In this document: in pieces, positions 5,469-9,706 of the stretch | Layout of the letters: each line of letters opens with the position of its first letter | Numbering within the stretch: the first letter of the stretch is position 1 | From: Flavobacterium sp. | GTDB taxonomy: Bacteria; Bacteroidota; Bacteroidia; Flavobacteriales; Flavobacteriaceae | DNA: 9,706 bases | Assembly: GCA_004296145.1 (NCBI GenBank) | Contig: SEBM01000116.1 | Span: 1 to 9,706 of the forward strand | Direction: 5' to 3' | Translations under genes and position numbers: made by a program | Notes under the pieces: model-generated | Seen by the model: only the letters and a program-made list of their open reading frames with translations | What the model was told of the DNA's origin: nothing | Databases searched by the model: none

Positions 5469-7559
5469 ATGGCTTTAAAAAAATATTGGTTTCTCTATTT
5501 TGTACTAATTTGTATTCAAAATATGCAATCACAAAATAACGAAAGCAAAACAATTGACTCTTCCAAAACAGAAAAACTACAGGAAGTTGTAATCAGTTCA
5601 TTTCACATCAATAAGGATATACAAAATACTCCTGCTTCTATTGGCCTTTTATCCAAAAAACAGCTTTTACAAAACAACACTACAGATATTAGCACGGTAA
5701 TCAACACGATTCCAGGCGTTTTTATGCAATCTGCAAATTTTACGACAAGCCGCATTTCTATTCGCGGTATTGGCGCCAGAACTCCATACGGAACTAATAA
5801 AATCAGGGCTTTTTACGGCAGTATTCCGTTGACATCCGGAAATAGCGAAACTGTTATTGACGATATTGATTTGGAAAACCTCAGCCAGATCGAAATAATC
5901 AAAGGTCCGCTATCGAGCGTTTATGGTGCAGGATTGGGTGGCGCTATTTTAATTTCACCTCAACTTTCTAAAACAAACGGACAAAGTAGCGGTATTAGTA
6001 CTGTTGTTGGTTCATTCGGATTATTAAAAAACAGCCTCAATTATAGTTTAAATGAAAAACAAGGAAGTCTTAATCTGAGTTATCATAAAATGGAAACGAA
6101 CGGCTGGAGAGACAATAGTGATTATAATCGTGAAGGAATTACGCTTGCGGGAGAATTATTCAGAAAGAAAAACAGCAAACTGACCTATCTTTCAAATTAT
6201 ACGTATTTGAAATCTTATATTCCGAGTTCGATCAACAAAACAGCTTTTGAAAACAATCCGAAATCGGGAGCGACAACCTGGGTAGCTGCAAAAGGATATA
6301 AAGAATATAAATCAACGTTGACAGGTTTGGCGTATGATTTTAAGATTAATGATAATCTGGATAATTCTACTTCTGTTTTTATTAATTACAAAGACAGTAA
6401 CGAACCAAGGCCTTTTGATGTTCTTCGTCAGTATACTTTTTCGGGCGGAGCGAGAACGCAGTTTTCGGGAAAATTTAAAATTAGCGAAACTGAAAATCAG
6501 TTCATAGCCGGGATTGAATATTTCAGGGATCATTATAAAGGAAATACTTTTGAAAATTTATATCTCCAAAATAATGGACAGGGAAGTTTACAAGGAAATC
6601 AGCTTACAGAAAATGGCCAGAAAAGAAATTTCTATAATATCTTTTCGCAAATCAGAACTTTGCTTTCGCAGCATTTTGAAATTCAGGCCGGAATTAATTA
6701 CAACAAAACAGAATTTGAGTTAGAAAACTACAATCTTAATTCGACTCAAAAATATAGTTATGACGGTATCTTTTCTCCACAATTATCTTTATTATACAAA
6801 CCCAATCAGCAGCAAACAATTTATTTTTCTGCCAGCCGTGGGTTTTCATTGCCATCGACAGAAGAAACTCTGACAAGCGAGGGAACGATCAATACAGATA
6901 TAAAACCTGAAAATGGTTATAATTTTGAGCTCGGCGGAAAATTATATTTTTTTAATAAAAAGTTTTATGCAGAATTAAGTATTTACCGAATGGAAATCAG
7001 AGATTTGTTAGTTGCCAAAAGAATTGGTGATGATCAATATGTAGGCATAAATGCGGGAAAAACTTTTCATGAAGGAATCGAAATTTCCTTAAACCATAAT
7101 TGGCCAATTAATTCATTTTTTAATTTAAATTCTTATGCTTCGGCATCCATTGGAAATTATGAATTCAAAGAATTTGTCGACAACGGAAATGATTATTCGG
7201 AAAATAAACTAACAGGTGTTGCTGCCAACAAAGCCAACGCCGGATTATTTTTGAATACCCGTTTGGGAATTTACCTTTCTGCCGATTATCAATATGTGGA
7301 TGAAATTCCGCTAAATGATGCTAACTCAGCTTATTCTGATTCTTATTCGATTGTAAATTTGAAAACAGGGTATCGTTTTGAAATTCTTCCACAATTAACA
7401 ACACATTTTGCTGCCGGAATAAATAATGTAACAAATGAAAAATATGCTGCACTAATCTTACCAAATGCCGTTAGCGTAGGAAATGCGGCTCCGCGATATT
7501 ATTATCCCGGACTTCCTGTAAATTATTATGGAACGGTTTCATTAAATTATTTATTTTAG
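5469..7559 (+). CDS. TonB-dependent outer-membrane receptor, PqqU (YncD)-like
   Basis: This is an outer-membrane receptor of 696 residues that imports a ligand with energy from TonB-ExbB-ExbD. It has a signal peptide (about 1-22, ending MQSQ), a TonB-box-like EVVIS (39-43), a plug domain (about 50-165) and a 22-strand-type barrel ending in Phe. The CNA-B-like N-terminal domain of SusC proteins is absent and no SusD partner follows, so glycan uptake is unlikely. Plug motif SIRGxGxRxxYG (97-108), then IP (119-120), IDL (133-135), GPLSSVYG (146-153), the NGWRDNSD segment (211-218) and the C-terminal RYYYPG...NYYG pattern (676-688) recall E. coli PqqU, the PQQ importer, compared from memory. With the upstream PQQ enzyme this makes PQQ the leading ligand; an iron chelate is the main alternative. 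Receptor identity is near certain, PQQ as ligand moderately likely. Confidence 0.93.
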   Translation: MALKKYWFLYFVLICIQNMQSQNNESKTIDSSKTEKLQEVVISSFHINKDIQNTPASIGLLSKKQLLQNNTTDISTVINTIPGVFMQSANFTTSRISIRGIGARTPYGTNKIRAFYGSIPLTSGNSETVIDDIDLENLSQIEIIKGPLSSVYGAGLGGAILISPQLSKTNGQSSGISTVVGSFGLLKNSLNYSLNEKQGSLNLSYHKMETNGWRDNSDYNREGITLAGELFRKKNSKLTYLSNYTYLKSYIPSSINKTAFENNPKSGATTWVAAKGYKEYKSTLTGLAYDFKINDNLDNSTSVFINYKDSNEPRPFDVLRQYTFSGGARTQFSGKFKISETENQFIAGIEYFRDHYKGNTFENLYLQNNGQGSLQGNQLTENGQKRNFYNIFSQIRTLLSQHFEIQAGINYNKTEFELENYNLNSTQKYSYDGIFSPQLSLLYKPNQQQTIYFSASRGFSLPSTEETLTSEGTINTDIKPENGYNFELGGKLYFFNKKFYAELSIYRMEIRDLLVAKRIGDDQYVGINAGKTFHEGIEISLNHNWPINSFFNLNSYASASIGNYEFKEFVDNGNDYSENKLTGVAANKANAGLFLNTRLGIYLSADYQYVDEIPLNDANSAYSDSYSIVNLKTGYRFEILPQLTTHFAAGINNVTNEKYAALILPNAVSVGNAAPRYYYPGLPVNYYGTVSLNYLF

Positions 7560-8141
7560 ATGCTTCATATCAAACCAAAACCAAAAAGAATGTGTTCTGA
7601 ACTTCATTCAAAACTAGACTATGTAAATGCGTACAGGGAGAATCGCCTTAAAGTGGCGCAGGAAATTCTGGAAAACAAAGCTCTTTTTGATGAATTAGTT
7701 TCGATTTGTTTTTTGCCTTTGCACAAAAACAATCATAAAGCTTGCTGGATCCTTGAATTTGTTTGTTATGAAGAATTAAACTGGCTACAGTCACATCTTG
7801 ATTTTTTCTGTTCGAATTTAAAAATCCTTAAAGATGAAAGTGCCATTCGGCCAATTGCAAAAGTGGTTCAGCTCTTGATAAAATCACATTATAAAAAAGA
7901 CGAAAACAGTGTTTTGCTAACCGAAGAAAATTTACAAAATTGTATAGAAGCTTCTTTTGACTGGCTTATAAACGATGTAAAAGTCGCCACAAAAGCTTAT
8001 TCTATAAGAACTTTATACATTTTAGGAAATCATTACGACTGGATTCATCCTGAACTAAAAGTAATAATCGACAAAGATTACGGCGATCATTCGGCTGCAT
8101 ACAAAGCAGTTGCCAAAGAAGTTTTAAAGAAAATGAAATAA
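7560..8141 (+). CDS. Small helical (HEAT-like) protein of unknown function
   Basis: The function is not known. The 193-residue product has no signal peptide or membrane segment, so it should be cytoplasmic. It looks all-helical and rich in Trp, Tyr, Leu and Lys, with helix pairs near 23-50, 62-90, 95-110, 123-137 and 139-156. The C-terminal half carries a distinctive block, FDWLINDVKVATKAYS (133-148), then WIHPEL (161-166) and HSAAYKA (177-183). I recall similar flavobacterial proteins labelled adenylosuccinate lyase, but the lyase signature SSxMPxKxNP is absent and the protein is far too short, so that name would be wrong. Its ATG follows the receptor stop directly (TAGATG), which implies cotranscription and translational coupling. 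A second Met at residue 11 (base 7590), preceded by AAAAAGA, is an alternative start nearer to the conserved part. Confidence 0.85.
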   Translation: MLHIKPKPKRMCSELHSKLDYVNAYRENRLKVAQEILENKALFDELVSICFLPLHKNNHKACWILEFVCYEELNWLQSHLDFFCSNLKILKDESAIRPIAKVVQLLIKSHYKKDENSVLLTEENLQNCIEASFDWLINDVKVATKAYSIRTLYILGNHYDWIHPELKVIIDKDYGDHSAAYKAVAKEVLKKMK

Positions 8142-8147
8142 AATTTA

Positions 8148-8225
8148 TTTGCCACGAATTACACGAATTACACAAATTTTTGCAGCGCTAAATTGGTTCG
8201 TGCAATTCGTGTAATTCGTGGCAAA
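8148..8225. repeat. Long near-perfect palindrome, candidate bidirectional terminator or REP-like element
   Basis: The 22-base arms at 8148-8169 and 8204-8225 are exact reverse complements, and the stem continues inward with two mismatches and two G-T pairs to about 30 base pairs. The arms are built from a 9-base tandem unit ACGAATTAC. The loop holds AGCGCT (8184-8189). It starts six bases after the stop codon of the small protein, and no T-run follows, so it differs from a standard terminator, though such a stem should hamper transcription or shield the mRNA end. The rest of the gap holds the purK promoter. Confidence 0.88.
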
Positions 8226-8297
8226 CTTTATAAAAATCATTTACCATCCTTTTAATCTGTAGCTAAAAAATTTTTAGGGTAAAAAAAGATTAAAAAG

Positions 8298-8305
8298 TAT
8301 CTTTG
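8298..8305 (+). promoter_or_regulatory. -7 box of the purK promoter (TATCTTTG)
   Basis: TATCTTTG is an exact match to the Bacteroidota -7 consensus and lies 16 bases before the purK ATG, giving a very short leader. The T-rich TTTTTAG at 8271-8277 sits near the expected -33 position but is a weak match. The box gives purK its own start of transcription, independent of the receptor operon. Confidence 0.75.
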
Positions 8306-8321
8306 CAAAAACACAACACAA

Positions 8322-9476
8322 ATGAATTATTTTTCTTCTGATTTTAAATTAGGAATTCTGGGCGGCGGACAATTAGGTAAAATGTTATTGTCTGACACCA
8401 GAAAATTTGACATACAAACTTATGTTTTAGATCCGAGCGACGAAGCTCCGAGTAAAATTGCCTGTAATAAATTCTTCAAAGGTGATTTGATGGATTATGA
8501 AACCGTTTACAATTTCGGTAAACAAGTTGATGTTTTAACTTTTGAAATTGAATTGGTTAATCTTGAAGCCTTAACGCAATTAGAAAATGAAGGTCTAAAA
8601 GTTTATCCTTCTCCAAAAACCTTAAAAGGAATTCAGAATAAAGGTGTTCAAAAAGATTTTTATACCGAAAGTAATATTCCGACAGCTTCTTATTTAAGAT
8701 TTGAGAATCACGAACATTTGTCTAAGTCAGTTGGAAATAACGAAATTACGATTCCTTTTGTATGGAAATGTACCGAATTTGGTTATGATGGTAATGGTGT
8801 AAAAGTAATTCGCCAGATTTCTGATTTGGATGATCTTCCAAACGTAGAATGTATTGCAGAAACTATGGTTCCGTTTAAAAACGAATTAGCGGTTATTGTA
8901 TGCAGAAATCCATCAGGAGAAATCAAAACATATCCGGTTGTAGAAATGGAATTTCACCCGGAAGCCAATCAGGTAGAATATGTAATCTGTCCTGCAAGAA
9001 TCGACGAAAAAGTAGCAGAAAAAGCCAGAGCAATTGCTTTGAATGTTTCGGAGAAATTCAATCACGTTGGACTTTTAGCAGTGGAAATGTTTCAAACCAA
9101 CGAAGATGAAATTTTGGTAAATGAAGTTGCTCCCCGTCCACACAATTCCGGTCACTATTCTATAGAAGCAAGTTATACGTCACAATTCGAAAATCATTTA
9201 CGTGCCATTCTGGATCTTCCGTTAGGAAACACAGATAGTAAAGTTGCCGGAATTATGGTAAATTTAGTAGGTGCCGAAGGATTTTCCGGAGATGTTGTTT
9301 ATGAAAACATTGAAACTATTTTAGGATGGAATGGTGTTACACCACATATTTACGGTAAAAAACAAACTCGTCCTTTTAGAAAAATGGGTCATGTTACGAT
9401 TGTAAATGAAGATATGCAGGAAGCAAGACGTATTGCTGAGGAAGTTAAGAATACTATTAAAGTGATTAGCGCTTAG
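8322..9476 (+). CDS. purK: 5-(carboxyamino)imidazole ribonucleotide synthase PurK
   Basis: PurK is an ATP-grasp enzyme that makes N5-CAIR from AIR, bicarbonate and ATP in de novo purine synthesis; PurE then rearranges the product. The 384-residue product has the N-terminal nucleotide-fold motif GILGGGQLGKM (11-21), FEIE at 74-77, the ATP-grasp glycine loop GYDGNG (154-159) and the C-terminal metal/ATP site EVAPRPHNSGHYSIE (268-282), with a small domain containing GHVT (356-359). Length and motifs are normal and the protein should be active. It has its own promoter box just upstream. purE does not follow directly; an ATPase gene does, so PurE must be encoded elsewhere or beyond the window. Confidence 0.97.
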   Translation: MNYFSSDFKLGILGGGQLGKMLLSDTRKFDIQTYVLDPSDEAPSKIACNKFFKGDLMDYETVYNFGKQVDVLTFEIELVNLEALTQLENEGLKVYPSPKTLKGIQNKGVQKDFYTESNIPTASYLRFENHEHLSKSVGNNEITIPFVWKCTEFGYDGNGVKVIRQISDLDDLPNVECIAETMVPFKNELAVIVCRNPSGEIKTYPVVEMEFHPEANQVEYVICPARIDEKVAEKARAIALNVSEKFNHVGLLAVEMFQTNEDEILVNEVAPRPHNSGHYSIEASYTSQFENHLRAILDLPLGNTDSKVAGIMVNLVGAEGFSGDVVYENIETILGWNGVTPHIYGKKQTRPFRKMGHVTIVNEDMQEARRIAEEVKNTIKVISA

Positions 9477-9498
9477 TTTTCAGTCGCAGTCACAGTTT
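9475..9498. repeat. Short copy of the CAGT-rich modular repeat after purK
   Basis: From the last two bases of the purK stop codon onward, TTTTCAGTCGCAGTCACAG repeats the modules of the 1041-1170 elements, here as a single arm without its inverted partner. It is a degraded or minimal copy of the same family. Confidence 0.7.
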
Positions 9499-9520
9499 AC
9501 AATAGCAAATATATTTTAAT

Positions 9521-9528
9521 TAGATTTG
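9521..9528 (+). promoter_or_regulatory. -7 box before the ATPase gene (TAGATTTG)
   Basis: TAGATTTG matches TAnnTTTG exactly and ends 14 bases before the ATG at 9543, so the gene probably has its own promoter and a leader of only about ten bases. The -33 element is not clear. Confidence 0.65.
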
Positions 9529-9542
9529 TAAAAACTCAATAA

Positions 9543-9706
9543 ATGAAAATTTCAAAATTACATATCGATCAGTTTAGACATTTAGAAAATCTAGATTTTG
9601 ATTTTACTTATCAAAGTGGTGAGCGTAAAGGTGAACCGCTGGATAAAATATGTTTTATTGGACAAAGTGCTACTGGGAAGACTGGATTATTAGAATTGAT
9701 TTATGA
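9543..9706 (+). CDS. AAA/SMC-like ATPase, N-terminal part only (runs off the window)
   Basis: Only the first 54 codons and two bases are present. The product starts MKISKLHIDQFRHLENLDF, the typical first strand of RecF/SMC/OLD-type ATPases (a pattern of K-x-x-x-F-R-x-x-x-x-x). Walker A GQSATGKT follows at 40-47, with CFI just before it as the P-loop strand. Between them lies an insert (YQSGERKGEPLD) longer than in simple RecF-like proteins. Proteins of this kind include DNA repair factors and many anti-phage ATPases such as those of Gabija- or Septu-like systems. The class cannot be decided without the rest of the gene and its partner. The ATG is supported by the promoter box upstream and by the match of the N-terminus to the family. 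Confidence 0.85.
   Translation, partial: MKISKLHIDQFRHLENLDFDFTYQSGERKGEPLDKICFIGQSATGKTGLLELIY

Noticed and set aside
5469..7559. SusC-type glycan importer
   Set aside because: Too short for SusC, no CNA-B-like N-terminal domain and no SusD gene after it.
8148..8225. Terminal inverted repeats of an insertion sequence
   Set aside because: The arms enclose only 34 bases and no transposase is near.

Overview
The window looks like a chromosomal segment from a Flavobacterium or close relative (Bacteroidota, Flavobacteriaceae). The DNA is AT-rich, start codons lack strong Shine-Dalgarno sequences, and several -7 boxes match the Bacteroidota form TAnnTTTG (before hpt, purK and the last gene). The proteins (short-lid adenylate kinase, CNNM/CorC protein, PurK, Obg) read as flavobacterial, and the gaps carry three kinds of palindromic intergenic repeat. 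Genus assignment is inference from these traits. No tRNA, rRNA, CRISPR array, transposase or integrase is visible.

Left part (minus strand, about 3842 down to 27): hpt, adk, a CNNM/CorC-family membrane protein, then the ribosome-associated GTPase obg. hpt has a clear promoter whose -7 box also shows that the start is the ATG at 3842, not an upstream TTG. adk probably shares the hpt transcript. The CNNM gene sits between adk and obg, with a 210-base gap before it and a repeat-filled 151-base gap after it.

Middle part (plus strand, 4027 to 8141): a lipoprotein of the PQQ-dependent sugar/sorbosone dehydrogenase family, a TonB-dependent outer-membrane receptor, and a small helical protein that begins on the base after the receptor's stop codon. 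The receptor's plug and C-terminus resemble E. coli PqqU (YncD), the PQQ importer. No PQQ biosynthesis gene is present. The best reading is a cofactor-scavenging unit: the receptor brings in PQQ made by other organisms and the lipoprotein uses it to oxidise a sugar in the periplasm or at the cell surface. This is the most interesting feature of the window. It is an inference from sequence motifs and gene order.

Right part (8322 to the end, plus strand): purK with its own promoter, then the first 54 codons of an AAA/SMC-like ATPase that runs off the window. The PQQ unit therefore lies between two divergent purine loci (hpt-adk to the left, purK to the right). Both flanks use almost identical TATCTTTG boxes, which suggests that the middle genes were inserted into a housekeeping neighbourhood.

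The intergenic repeats are a modular CAGT-rich repeat on both sides of the window (1041-1170 and 9475-9498), a 114-base imperfect palindrome before the receptor gene (5326-5439), and a 78-base palindrome between the small protein and purK (8148-8225). No gap exceeds 300 bases.
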